DNA of 64,000 nt from CAWGCA01 sp963820955. Its GTDB lineage: Bacteria > Pseudomonadota > Gammaproteobacteria > Chromatiales > Chromatiaceae. Location of the stretch: NCBI GenBank assembly GCA_963820955.1, contig CAWGCA010000044.1, forward strand, positions 35,515-99,514, written 5' to 3'. The translations under genes were made by a program, and so were the position numbers. Below are positions 46,240 to 55,235 of the stretch, piece by piece. Below the pieces are notes generated by a model that was not told where the DNA came from, made no database searches, and saw nothing but the letters and a program-made list of their open reading frames with translations. The stretch's first letter is position 1, and every line of letters starts with the position of its first letter.

Positions 46240-47433
46240 CTAGCGATGATGCTTCGGTATGCCCAACTTGGCGAGCGTACTCTCGACCCAGCCAAAACCA
46301 ATGCGTTCCTGTTCCAGGCGCAACCTGGGTCGCACACGATTGTCTCTCAGGTCGTTGTACAAAGCGCACTCCTCTGGGTCTAGACGCGGTAAATCGCGTG
46401 ATGTCTGTTTCTGCTCCACGCCCCATTGAGCCTCGAAAGCCCGGAGTGTCGCGCGGTCCATCAACAGGGAGCATGCGTGAGGGACAAAGGAACGCAATTG
46501 ATCAAGGATGGCAAAGCCGTGGGTATCGATGTCACCCCAATAAAACACCTGGCAATGAGTCAGCCATGCGGCTCGCGCCAATACATCGAAGCCGTAACCG
46601 GCGCCGAAGATCAGCAGGCTCTCCGGCACCTGCGGAAAAGCCAGAAAATTGATCTCGTTTTCGGTGATGAAGACCCGCGAGACGGCTGGCGACAGGCCCG
46701 TAAAACTTTCGGCATCCAGGGCAATGTCTGCATTCCCGGCCCCCGGCAACAGCGCGTAGTTGGGATCGAGCGCACGCAGGCGGATACGCTGGGGCCTGTC
46801 GCGAAACCCGTAACGCCTGGCGAACCCCGCCACGCCGGTGGCGCTGGTATCCACTGCTTCCGGCGGCAGGACCCGGTCCAGCCACTGGATCAGAATGCCC
46901 CTGTGCGCCTCGATGAATTTGGTGTGCACACCAGGAATGTCGACTTGGCGCAGGTAGACCCCGGGACGGGGGTGCTGCTCAACCCAGTCGATGACATCGA
47001 GTAGGCGATCCCAGGCATCCGCGAGCTCCAGCGCCTTGAGGGGCTTGCCAGCGATCCATTCGAGCAAAAGGGGCCGGCGTTCCCGGGTACACGCAACCAG
47101 GCCGGCAAATGCTGCGGCCTGGCGACGCTTACCCAGCAGCTCCAGGGCGTCATCGAGTGTGTCCACCCAGACCGCCCCGGGCACCTGGTTGGTACCCAGC
47201 TGCCGGTGGCGTAACTCACGCATCTCAACGCGATAATGCGGCAATGCCCGTAATTCGGCGATCCAGGTGCGTACAGGGTCGAAGTGTTCGGCCATCTGTG
47301 CCGATGTCGGCCCTTTTAGAGTAAGCCGTCGGGGGAAGGTTGATTCTCCGGAAACCAACCCGGCCAGCAGTTCGCCGCGATCCCAAAAACGTTGCAGCTG
47401 GGCGCGCAGATCGCGGGAATCCGTCCAGTTCAC
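46240..47433 (-). CDS. jetD: Wadjet protein JetD (TOPRIM nuclease)
   Basis: A 397-aa protein with the DUF3322 N-terminal and DUF2220 TOPRIM C-terminal domains of JetD. The TOPRIM Glu lies in RVFITENEINFLAFP and the DxD-type acidic motif in FYWGDIDTHGFAILDQLR. In type I Wadjet, JetD cleaves plasmid DNA once JetABC has extruded it. It overlaps the jetC end by four bases. It looks intact. Confidence 0.92.
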   Translation of the reverse strand: MNWTDSRDLRAQLQRFWDRGELLAGLVSGESTFPRRLTLKGPTSAQMAEHFDPVRTWIAELRALPHYRVEMRELRHRQLGTNQVPGAVWVDTLDDALELLGKRRQAAAFAGLVACTRERRPLLLEWIAGKPLKALELADAWDRLLDVIDWVEQHPRPGVYLRQVDIPGVHTKFIEAHRGILIQWLDRVLPPEAVDTSATGVAGFARRYGFRDRPQRIRLRALDPNYALLPGAGNADIALDAESFTGLSPAVSRVFITENEINFLAFPQVPESLLIFGAGYGFDVLARAAWLTHCQVFYWGDIDTHGFAILDQLRSFVPHACSLLMDRATLRAFEAQWGVEQKQTSRDLPRLDPEECALYNDLRDNRVRPRLRLEQERIGFGWVESTLAKLGIPKHHR

Positions 47434-49421
47434 CGGGCGGCCCTCGCCTTCTCCTCCCGGTATTCTTCGATGGAGAGATTACGCAGCAGGGAGCGGCGGC
47501 CGTCCTCGTTGTGAACGAAGCCGACACTGTTGACGAAAGGCTCGATGATGTGGATCTTCTGCAAGGGCGTAACGATCAGGAGTTGCAAATTGAGCTGCGC
47601 GAACAGCCGCAGACCGTATTGGGCAGACTCGTCGGAGCCGCGTCCAAAGGCCTCGTCGATGACCACGAAGCGAAACGAGCGCGAGCGCACTGCCCCCCAC
47701 TCCAGTCCGAACTGATAGGCCAGGCTGGCAGCCAGGATAGTATAGGCCAGCTTCTCCTTCTGACCCCCGGATTTTCCGCCCGAGTCGGAATAGTGCTCGT
47801 GCTCTTTATCGTCTTCGCGCCAGCGTTCGCTGGCTGCGAACAGAAAACCGTTGCGCACATCGGTAACCTTGGCCGTCCAGCGGCGATCCAGCTCGGTCTG
47901 ACCCTCGCGCCCCCTAAAGCGTTCGATGATGTATTTTACCTGCAGAAACTTGGCTTCCGAGTACTGCGCGTCCTCGGAGCCGGTGAGCGTACCCTCGGTA
48001 CAGGTACGCAGCTCGTTAAGGAAATCGCGTATCTCGGTATCCGGACTCGGTCTTGCCTCGAGCCGGATATAGCGCGCGGGATTGTAGTCAATCTGTGCGA
48101 GTGAATCGTTGATGCGCGCGATGCGTTCTTTGATCTGCTCGCGCTCCCGGGCCAGTTGCGACTGAAAATTGGCCACCTCCCGGATGGTGTTTTCGTTGAG
48201 CAGTTCCTTGAAGCGTGCCTCGAACCGGGGCAGATCGTCGGCTTCCAGCGCCTCGAGCATGGCACGGTATTCGTAAGCCGCCTCGAGGCTCGCATCTACC
48301 TCCTCTGTTTCCAGTCGGTAGGCATCCTTGTATTGAGTCATGCCGCGAATAATCTTCTCGCCCAGGGTCTTGATGCGCTTGTCTTCCGAGTCGATGCGCG
48401 CCTGCAGCCATTCGCGCATGGTGCGCTCCCGGTTGTCGCAGGACTCGACGCTCAGTTGATGTTCGCCCAGGGCCTCGTCCCGCAGTTCATCCAGGACCTT
48501 GAAACGGCCTGCATGCCTGGAGATATCGGAGTCGTCAATCAAGGACTGAGTCTGTACACGCAGCGACTCGGCATCGTCCCGTTTCTGCTCGGTCCTGGCT
48601 CGCCCGGCCTTACGTTCCTCCAACTGCTCCTCGATCGACTCGAGCAGCCGCTCCAGCTCCTTCAACTGGCCGGTCAGCTCTAAGAGCAGATCCGAAGCGC
48701 GCTCCAACTGCCGCTTCTCCTCATCGAGCCGGGCGATCTCGGCGGCCACCGACTGCCAGTCCAGTTCCCGGAAATCACGGTATTCGCCGAGACTGACCAG
48801 GGCACGGCGCATTTTCTCCAGTTCACAATGCTCTGCCTGCACCTCGGAAATGCGGCTACCCAATTCACCCAGACGTTTCTCCAGCTGCCGCTGTTCGACC
48901 TCCAGAGCGGAAATCTTCCCGGTGTTGCTCCAGCCCAGCACGTAGTGGCGGCGGTCATCGATGCGGTGCCGATCGTCTTTTTCGTGGCGCTCACCCGACG
49001 ACTTGGTCTGGCCCGTGCGGGTAATGGCGCGGGTCTCACGCCGGAACTGCTCGCCGGTCGCGCAGCAGGCGAAGTCGAAACGGTGTGTCAGCTCCCGCTC
49101 CAGCCAGTCGTAAAAGGGCGAATCGGGCTTTATCGCGAGTTTGCGCACCAGGGAGCCCGGATGCAGCGCCTTCGGTCTGCCGCGGGACGATGCACGTACC
49201 CGGAAATAGACCAGACGTCCACGCAGGTGGGTGCGATCCACCCAGTCCGACACCCGTTTGTAATCCCCATCCGGCACCAGCAACGACAGGCCAAAGTTGC
49301 GCAGCAAACGCTCGGCAGCCCCTTCCCATTCCTGCTCTTCCTCGCGTACCTGCAACAGCTCGCCGGCAAAGGGTATGTCGTCCGCCTGAAACTCCAACGC
49401 CTCGCACATGGCGGCCCGCAT
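47430..49421 (-). CDS. jetC: Wadjet protein JetC, C-terminal part (after frameshift)
   Basis: A 663-codon frame with the second half of the SMC/MukB-like JetC ATPase: coiled coil (about 190-460), the ABC signature SGGQKEKLAYTILAASLAYQFG, and Walker B RFVVIDEAFGRGSDESAQYGL. The frame is open upstream of its first ATG: the sequence before 49421 reads NTTQLTSEIDSLKARR then SNIPAEQIR, good JetC coiled coil. That shows this is the continuation of the upstream jetC piece and not a gene of its own. The frame closes at a TGA near 49530. Confidence 0.9.
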   Translation of the reverse strand: MRAAMCEALEFQADDIPFAGELLQVREEEQEWEGAAERLLRNFGLSLLVPDGDYKRVSDWVDRTHLRGRLVYFRVRASSRGRPKALHPGSLVRKLAIKPDSPFYDWLERELTHRFDFACCATGEQFRRETRAITRTGQTKSSGERHEKDDRHRIDDRRHYVLGWSNTGKISALEVEQRQLEKRLGELGSRISEVQAEHCELEKMRRALVSLGEYRDFRELDWQSVAAEIARLDEEKRQLERASDLLLELTGQLKELERLLESIEEQLEERKAGRARTEQKRDDAESLRVQTQSLIDDSDISRHAGRFKVLDELRDEALGEHQLSVESCDNRERTMREWLQARIDSEDKRIKTLGEKIIRGMTQYKDAYRLETEEVDASLEAAYEYRAMLEALEADDLPRFEARFKELLNENTIREVANFQSQLAREREQIKERIARINDSLAQIDYNPARYIRLEARPSPDTEIRDFLNELRTCTEGTLTGSEDAQYSEAKFLQVKYIIERFRGREGQTELDRRWTAKVTDVRNGFLFAASERWREDDKEHEHYSDSGGKSGGQKEKLAYTILAASLAYQFGLEWGAVRSRSFRFVVIDEAFGRGSDESAQYGLRLFAQLNLQLLIVTPLQKIHIIEPFVNSVGFVHNEDGRRSLLRNLSIEEYREEKARAAR

Positions 49422-49464
49422 GCGGATCTGTTCGGCGGGAATATTACTGCGCCGGGCCTTCAGG

Positions 49465-50808
49465 CTATCGATCTCGCTCGTCAGCTGCGTCGTGTTGTTC
49501 TCTGCCCTGGTGCAGTTCCACCGATTGTTCGGTCAACGCATTCTGAAGCTCCGCCTCCCGTGTGCCGGTCTGTTCCAACTGGCACACCGTTTCCTGGTAC
49601 TGCCTTCGGAAGGTGGCCTCATCATTCCCCGGCTGACCGCCGGCGGCTTGCACCAGTTCCGCATAGCGTTCGGATTTTTTCTTTCTCCCGTCACGTTCGA
49701 CACCCCTGACACGAATCTCTTCGGCGAGACGTTCCAGCCGGTCACCGCCGTTGGCGGCAATACTGAGTTTAAGTTCTGCCGCCTCCGCGCGTTGCCTGTT
49801 GCGGTGCTCGGTCAGATCCCGGATGCGCGCATCCTGGCGCACCCCCTCCTCGTCCAGTCCGGTGATGCGCTTTTCCAACAGCGCGAGCTTGAGCTTTGCA
49901 AAATAGGGGCGCAAGGCTTCCCGGGATGCACGCAGGGCGTCGGTGGCATCGGCAAGCGCTGTGTGGTGGTCGCAATCGGCAACCAGCGGGGTCAGCAGTT
50001 CGATCTGCCGCTTGGCTTTAAGGACCGCCTCATGGGCACGGTTGAGGTCGTCGAAATGAGAGATCAGGGCCGTGATGCGCGGTACCACATCGAAGGGCTC
50101 GAGCATGTGGCTGCGTACGAATTCGGTGAGATTCCCCACCGACTTCATGGATACCGTCTGGTGAAACAGCTCCAGGGCCTGGTCGTTGTCGATACCAAAG
50201 CGCCGCCGAAACCAGGCCCCGTAGGGTGGAAAGCTGTCGAAGACCTGGAAACCGCTGCCGCGCAGACGCTTGCGCAGACCGGTGATCTCTGAACCGAAGC
50301 CGGCGAAATCCCGGGCGATGGAAAGATCCCGTTCGGCGCCGACATAGAAACGGGCCGGTTGCCCCTGGGTATCCTTGATCCAGAACACCTGAGCCAGCGT
50401 CACCGTCTGGTCGTATCCAGCGTTGTGGAACACCCCGAGGAGCACCGAATAGCTGTTGTGGTCGCGCAGTGCCACAGGCTTCGCGGCGGCGCTGACGTCA
50501 TTGCGCTCCGTCTTGTAATGACCCAACACATAAGACTTCAGCGAACGCTCTTTGCTGTCCGCACCGGCAGCCTTGTTGTAAGCGACCCTGTGGGCCGGCA
50601 CCAACAGGGTGGTGACGGCATCGACCAGCGTCGATTTGCCGGACCCGATATCGCCGGTCAGCAGCGTATTCCTGCCATCGGCATGCAGGGTCCAGACGCG
50701 GCTATCGAAGGTGCCCCAGTTGAACACCTCCAGGCGTTGCAGTCTAAAACCCACCAGCGAATCGTCGCCGACAAAGTCCAGATCCATGGGTTGCGGTGAC
50801 TCAGTCAT
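49465..50808 (-). CDS. jetC: Wadjet protein JetC, N-terminal part (ends at frameshift)
   Basis: A 447-aa piece with the ATPase N-terminal half: LVGFRLQRLEVFNWGTFDSRVW, Walker A LLTGDIGSGKSTLVDAVTTLL, and the start of the coiled coil. The frame ends at a TAG (49465-49467), while the correct sequence continues in another frame. The one-base lesion lies between about 49467 and 49530, probably near QGRE / RAENNTTQ. An intact JetC would be about 1120 aa. The ATG at 50808 lies eight bases inside the end of jetB. Confidence 0.9.
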   Translation of the reverse strand: MTESPQPMDLDFVGDDSLVGFRLQRLEVFNWGTFDSRVWTLHADGRNTLLTGDIGSGKSTLVDAVTTLLVPAHRVAYNKAAGADSKERSLKSYVLGHYKTERNDVSAAAKPVALRDHNSYSVLLGVFHNAGYDQTVTLAQVFWIKDTQGQPARFYVGAERDLSIARDFAGFGSEITGLRKRLRGSGFQVFDSFPPYGAWFRRRFGIDNDQALELFHQTVSMKSVGNLTEFVRSHMLEPFDVVPRITALISHFDDLNRAHEAVLKAKRQIELLTPLVADCDHHTALADATDALRASREALRPYFAKLKLALLEKRITGLDEEGVRQDARIRDLTEHRNRQRAEAAELKLSIAANGGDRLERLAEEIRVRGVERDGRKKKSERYAELVQAAGGQPGNDEATFRRQYQETVCQLEQTGTREAELQNALTEQSVELHQGREQHDAADERDR

Positions 50809-51463
50809 CGTTTTCCGCCTGGTCCGGTTTCTCGAGCTGCGCCCGGTAGGTCGCCAGCCGCGCATCGAAATCGGACAGCCACTGGGCATCAACGAATGCC
50901 TTCAGAATACGGCGCACCTCAAATGCCCCCGGTTGTCCCGCCGCCGGTTTCATACGGCGCAGGAAACCCAATTCGACAACCTTGTTGATATGGCTGTCCA
51001 TCCGGTCCATCAGACGCACCTCGTTACTGGTGTCGGGCAGAAAGACGCGGATCAGTTCGACGATCTCCTCACGGGTCAGCACCAGCCTGACTCCTCCAGC
51101 TTCCTGACCACCGCCGGCGTCGAACTCGGCCAGTTTCTTGCGCAGCAGAGCCAGCAGCAGACTGACGTGGAAAGAGAGCGGCCGGCGGGCGACCAGACGC
51201 GGCAGTTGTGCCCCGGCATCGTCGCCGTCCGGAATGCGCGAACGCAGGAAAGCATAGCCCTCTGCCTCGTCCAGCACCAGTTCCAGGCCCAACACAGCCA
51301 CGTAGTCCCGTACACGGGCCTGGGTTTCGAGCAGGTCGTTCCAAAGGTGGGCGCTGCGTGCGGTGGTTTCGTCGCGATAAACGACCCCTTTGAGCAGGGG
51401 GATCACCAATGATGAAAGATCTGGCGCAGCAGCCTGTATCGACTGTAGCTGTTCTTCGTTCAT
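50801..51463 (-). CDS. jetB: Wadjet protein JetB (DUF4194)
   Basis: A 220-aa MukE-like subunit that bridges the kleisin JetA and ATPase JetC. The DUF4194 region shows LVIPLLKGVVYRDET, YVAVLGLELVLDEAEGYAFLRSR and RPLSFHVSLLLALLRKKLAEFD. The ATG at 51463 (MNEEQLQSIQ) overlaps the jetA stop by four bases and is preferred to a longer frame that only mirrors the end of jetA. It looks intact. Confidence 0.9.
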   Translation of the reverse strand: MNEEQLQSIQAAAPDLSSLVIPLLKGVVYRDETTARSAHLWNDLLETQARVRDYVAVLGLELVLDEAEGYAFLRSRIPDGDDAGAQLPRLVARRPLSFHVSLLLALLRKKLAEFDAGGGQEAGGVRLVLTREEIVELIRVFLPDTSNEVRLMDRMDSHINKVVELGFLRRMKPAAGQPGAFEVRRILKAFVDAQWLSDFDARLATYRAQLEKPDQAENDD

Positions 51464-52914
51464 CTGAGGAATATCACCCGCGGCAGCCGCGCCTGTTTCG
51501 TCTGTTCCCGTCCATCCGGATCGGTCCCCGACCAACAGATGATCTCCTCAGACTCTTCGTCGACCATTGTCTTGAAATTCTCGCCCCCCAGTTCCAGGTA
51601 GGCTACCAGTTCCGCGAGGCCATGTTGCAGCGGCCGCCGCTCGCACAGTTCATGCAAGGTGATCTGTGCGGCGCTTTGCAGGGCGCGGCGGATGTGGCCG
51701 GACAGCTCCGCCTTGTCCACGACCACCTGGGAAAACAGGGCCGCTGCATCCAGGCTCACGTCATCGGCTTCCAGCACCCGATCGGCAAGGTGCGGCTTCA
51801 GAGCCGGTGTATGGAGCGGCCGCTCCATGGGCAGCTCGATAGCGGCTCCGATCCGGGTGATGTCGGTAAAGTCACCGTTGGGGGTCGTTGTCCGCATGGC
51901 CAGCGCCTTGCTCTCGATACCCCGCAGTATATCCATGATACGACGGTTTTCCAGCCAGGCCTGGTCGTCGAGAAAACGCCGCAGCTGTTGTGAGAGCTGG
52001 GCCACCGTTCTTTGTGTGTGCTCGCCGGCCTCGAGCCAGTCATAATGCGTCCGCCGGGTACGTGCGTCCGGTTCGAGTTCCGTCACCGCCGGCAGGCCCA
52101 GCACCCGCTCGAGCATTTCGCTGAACTCCTCCTGTCTGGCGCTGGACATCAGAAAATCCCAGAAGGCACGAAAACTGCGTCCCTGGTCGGAACCGGCAAT
52201 GGCGTCTCGCTGGCCCATGATCTCTTCGAGCAACCCCCCCTTACCCCCTTCCCACAGTGCGATACGCTCGCGCACGCCCCGATCCAGTGTGCGGAAGTTG
52301 TGCTCTACCTCGCGAAAATCCGACAGCAGTTCACGGGAGGTTGCCATGAACTGCTGAAAACGGTCCTTCAGCGCGGTGTCGTCCAGCAAGGGTATGTCGC
52401 CATCAAGCACCCGTTCCATCTCGGCCTCGATCTCGTCTCTGCGCTTGTGCAGCTCGGCGATGCGTGCCCGCGGATCTTCCTCGCTGCCGGTATCGATCTG
52501 CCGCAGCAGCTCGAACAGCGTCAACAGTCGTGATTCGGTGCCGATGAATGCGCGCTCGGACAACTGGCTAAGCCAGGCAATCGCCTTTTCCGTAGCCGGT
52601 GTTAGGTCAAAATAGGGTTCGTCGGAATTTTGGCGGTAAAACTTGCGCAGCCAGCCCTTGTCATTTCCAGCCCAGTCATTGAGATACTCCAGCGCCGTTC
52701 TGGGAAAGGCCTCGGTACCCTGGCGCTCGCGCAGTTCGTACAGATCGTCTTCCAATTTCTCGGCCAGCTCTGCCTGCGCTATGATTCTCTCATTCGGAAG
52801 GATGAAAACCCGATGCAGAAAACTCGCGACCAGGGGGGCATGAGGGGAATTCAACAACCGCCACGCCGGATGATTCTGGCGCAGTAAGTCGAGTGTATTG
52901 AAATCCAACCCCAT
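51460..52914 (-). CDS. jetA: Wadjet protein JetA (DUF3375)
   Basis: A 484-aa kleisin/MukF-like subunit, first gene of the jetABCD operon. The DUF3375 start MGLDFNTLDLLRQNHPAWRLLNSPHAPLVASFLHRVFI is clear, with later DPRARIAELHKRRDEIEAEMERVLDG and FRAFWDFLMSSARQEEFSEM. Wadjet restricts small circular DNA such as plasmids. No operator was recognised upstream. It looks intact. Confidence 0.93.
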   Translation of the reverse strand: MGLDFNTLDLLRQNHPAWRLLNSPHAPLVASFLHRVFILPNERIIAQAELAEKLEDDLYELRERQGTEAFPRTALEYLNDWAGNDKGWLRKFYRQNSDEPYFDLTPATEKAIAWLSQLSERAFIGTESRLLTLFELLRQIDTGSEEDPRARIAELHKRRDEIEAEMERVLDGDIPLLDDTALKDRFQQFMATSRELLSDFREVEHNFRTLDRGVRERIALWEGGKGGLLEEIMGQRDAIAGSDQGRSFRAFWDFLMSSARQEEFSEMLERVLGLPAVTELEPDARTRRTHYDWLEAGEHTQRTVAQLSQQLRRFLDDQAWLENRRIMDILRGIESKALAMRTTTPNGDFTDITRIGAAIELPMERPLHTPALKPHLADRVLEADDVSLDAAALFSQVVVDKAELSGHIRRALQSAAQITLHELCERRPLQHGLAELVAYLELGGENFKTMVDEESEEIICWSGTDPDGREQTKQARLPRVIFLR

Positions 52915-53260
52915 GTTCAGCCTGTGCGCCTCAACGGGATATCGGTAGATGGCATTTGATTGGCGATTCCGATTAACTTAAGTCATACTGCCGGCGGTAA
53001 AACATAGACTGTGAAAGACTGCATTTGAATTGCTACTCACAATTATGTGTTCTTCTTGATTAGGCCTACCACACCTACTCGACCCTTCCCTATAGTACTA
53101 TGATATCTTAGGATTTAGGATGACGGCCAATGATTGCTCACCTACTGACAGTAACGGAACTACTGATGTTCTCTAAAGTTTATAGCTCGGCGAACGGTTA
53201 CTCGCACGGGCGTATGAACTGATGTGCGTAATCATAGTAATAGTGGGAAGAAGATGAACT
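52915..53260. other. AT-richer gap before the second MNT/HepT pair
   Basis: 346 bases between jetA and the MNT gene on the other strand. It must contain the jetA promoter, but no convincing -35/-10 pair, repeat or gene was recognised. The composition is visibly poorer in G+C than the jet genes. Confidence 0.5.
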
Positions 53261-53551
53261 ATGAAACGAGACGAGACATTGCGGTTGTTGCAGAGCCACA
53301 AGGCCGAGTTGATCAAGCAATTCGGTGTTATCCGGTTGGCATTGTTTGGCTCCACGGTGCGCAATACAGCAAAGCCTGGAAGTGATATCGATATCCTGAT
53401 TGCTTTCGATGGCCCGGCGACCTCAAAACGCGATTTTGGCGCCCAGTTCTATCTGGAAGACCTATTGGGAAATCCGGTTGACCTGGTTACGGAAAAAGCC
53501 CTACGTCCGGAATTGAGACGCTATGTCGAAGAAGAGGCGGTATATGTCTGA
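53261..53551 (+). CDS. MNT-type nucleotidyltransferase antitoxin, copy 2
   Basis: A 96-aa sister of the protein at 44978-45268. The catalytic motif GSTVRNTAKPGSDIDILI is intact. The two proteins differ at only a few positions (e.g. ETLRLLQSHKAELIKQF against EILHLLQNHKAELLKQF), so the pair arose by duplication of an island end or from related islands. It overlaps the broken hepT by eight bases. Confidence 0.9.
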   Translation: MKRDETLRLLQSHKAELIKQFGVIRLALFGSTVRNTAKPGSDIDILIAFDGPATSKRDFGAQFYLEDLLGNPVDLVTEKALRPELRRYVEEEAVYV

Positions 53552-53897
53552 TCCTGGCCTGGGAAAGCGTGAATGGCGGTTCTACTTGGAGGACATGATT
53601 AAGTTCGCGCTAAAAATTCAGTCATATACAAGTGGCCTAGATCAGGCTGACTTCATTTCTAAGGACGTAACCTACGATGCTACATTGCGAAATCTAGAAC
53701 TGATCGGTGAAGCGTCGCCCCATATTCCCAAAGAAATCCAATCAGCCATACAGATATTCCCTGGCGACTGATAATTGCGACACGCAATCGCTTGATCCAT
53801 GCCTAATTTAGGTATCGATGACGACACGATCTGGAGCACTATCCAGGATGATATTCCTGTCATGCTCTCTGCATTGCAAACACTGAGGAATGCGTAA
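53544..53897 (+). pseudogene. HEPN toxin HepT, broken, copy 2
   Basis: It starts MSDPGLGKREWRFYLEDMIKFALK. A one-base loss near 53746-53752 (GCCATACAG for GCC AAT-type codons in copy 1) leads to a TGA at about 53771. An extra base near 53804-53807 (GCCTAATTTAGG) returns to the first frame, so the final TAA at 53895 is in frame with the start. The RNase motif RNRLIHA lies in the shifted stretch. The lesions differ from those in copy 1. Confidence 0.85.
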
Positions 53898-54247
53898 TCC
53901 TGGCACGCCGCCGTCAAATTCCGGATATCGATTTTTAATTTTCGCAAAGAGTTTTAGATGTCTCTTTTTCTGAATCCATGACACCGGGAATCATCCAGGG
54001 ATCACCGACCCCAAGAAGGGATCGTAAACCCGATTTGAGCATGACTTGCGCATCACGGATGGGATCGGCATCCTCAATCCAATGGAGTTAGCTAAGACCC
54101 GGTAGACATCTGGATCTATAGACCTTTCTATCTCTGCTCGAATTCGATCAGAAAACGATACGGAGCAAGAGGCACTTATTATCTACTACCGATATTTTGT
54201 AACTGCAGCGGGTGAAATATGGCCCACGCACTAAATATCGATGCACC
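53898..54247. other. Gene-free stretch between hepT copy 2 and vapC
   Basis: 350 bases in which no open reading frame of note, RNA gene or repeat was recognised. It may be decayed island DNA. Confidence 0.4.
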
Positions 54248-54670
54248 TTAAGGCTTTTTAGTCCCCGGCAATTGTTGCGCAGCAACATCGAAGGTATAAG
54301 TACCATTCAACTCAATTTTCTGATCGCTGGCTGTGGACTTGGCCTTGTTTACTATTAGGGCGTCGGGGAAATCCGCCATCTTGCCGGCAACCGACTTCGC
54401 CTTGCGGTAATCATTTAGTGCCATCCACACCGCTTGCCCATTCTCAAACCGAATATTTGGTTCTTTGAACAATGCCTGTATAACCGCCACCAAGTCAGTC
54501 TTGCCGAGTTGATACTTTTTTCCTTTTAGCGTCCAAATGGTTTCAACCAACACCACATCTGTAATCAAGACAAGGTCATTGCCATTGATTAGCTTTTCGG
54601 CCTTGGCCGCTTGGATCTGATTATCACCGAGCAGGTATCTCAGAAGAACGTTAGTATCTACAGCGATCAA
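54248..54670 (-). CDS. vapC: PIN-domain toxin (VapC-like)
   Basis: A 140-aa PIN-domain protein, the usual RNase toxin of VapBC systems. It has the acidic residues in MIAVDTNVLLRYLL (D5), VLVETIWTL (E) and KMADFPDALIV (D). It overlaps the AbrB-type antitoxin by four bases. The C-terminal end (TYTFDVAAQQLPGTKK) is the normal PIN end, with the TFD turn. It appears intact. Confidence 0.88.
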   Translation of the reverse strand: MIAVDTNVLLRYLLGDNQIQAAKAEKLINGNDLVLITDVVLVETIWTLKGKKYQLGKTDLVAVIQALFKEPNIRFENGQAVWMALNDYRKAKSVAGKMADFPDALIVNKAKSTASDQKIELNGTYTFDVAAQQLPGTKKP

Positions 54671-54882
54671 CTTATGGCGCTTTGCATAGATTCCTCATCG
54701 GACATAGCGCCATGCGGTTGCACATGCTTCAGTAGTCCTTTTGCCGCCCCAGGGACCTTCTTAACTAAGGTTAATTGGCCGTCAACCACAAAGCATTCCA
54801 CTTCATCGCCAGGTTCAATACCCAATGCCAGACATTGGTTGATAGGGATGGTAATTTGTCGTTTCGCGCTTACTTTTGGCAT
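54667..54882 (-). CDS. vapB: AbrB/SpoVT-type antitoxin (VapB-like)
   Basis: A 71-aa swapped-hairpin AbrB-fold DNA-binding protein (KVSAKRQITIPINQCLALGIEPGDEVECFVVDGQLTLVKK), followed by a short tail that would bind the PIN toxin. It lies directly upstream of the toxin gene and probably represses the operon through the repeats at 54894-54935. Confidence 0.87.
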   Translation of the reverse strand: MPKVSAKRQITIPINQCLALGIEPGDEVECFVVDGQLTLVKKVPGAAKGLLKHVQPHGAMSDEESMQSAIS

Positions 54883-54893
54883 CTGCCCGACCT

Positions 54894-54935
54894 CTTTACT
54901 TTAATATCATAGTAAAGAATAACAAAATCTTTACT
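54894..54935 (-). promoter_or_regulatory. Candidate operator of the vapBC pair
   Basis: CTTTACT (54894-54900), AGTAAAG (54911-54917, its inverse) and CTTTACT again (54929-54935), in the AT-rich stretch just before vapB. Spaced heptamers upstream of an AbrB-type antitoxin gene suggest autoregulation. Confidence 0.6.
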
Positions 54936-55134
54936 GAGTGGAAATAGTAATGAATGATTTTTTCCCTTCTATGTATCCATTGCCAATTGCAGCATTTCTT
55001 CACCAACCACTTGATAACTGTATTTCGATGATGATCTGCTTGCCGAAGACAAATCCATTGCCATTGTTGAGGGCGAATAACAGCTTTCAGCCATCATCGA
55101 ACCGCAACAACCCGATGATTTAACTAAAAACAAC

Positions 55135-55160
55135 GCGAGTTCGATTCCCGCCGCCTCCAC
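55135..55160 (+). repeat. Third copy of the ssrA 3' end (right border of island 2)
   Basis: GCGAGTTCGATTCCCG, CCGCCTCCAC: the ssrA end with one substitution and without the final CA. The ~55 bases upstream resemble those upstream of the second copy (CATCGAACCGCAAC, GATGATTTAACTAAAAACAAC). It marks the end of the second island and perhaps the start of a third. Confidence 0.8.
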
Positions 55161-55235
55161 TTATTTTACTTTTATTACATATACTTATAAATTATTTATA
55201 ATGTTATTTCTAGATAAAGTGATTTTTATTAATCC

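Noticed and set aside
45941..46474. Open frame of 177 codons opposite and beyond the jetD end
   Set aside because: It crosses the island end repeat and the jetD 3' end in another frame and has no recognisable domain.
49465..49530. Programmed ribosomal frameshift in jetC
   Set aside because: No slippery heptamer or downstream structure was recognised, and JetC is normally a single uninterrupted gene.
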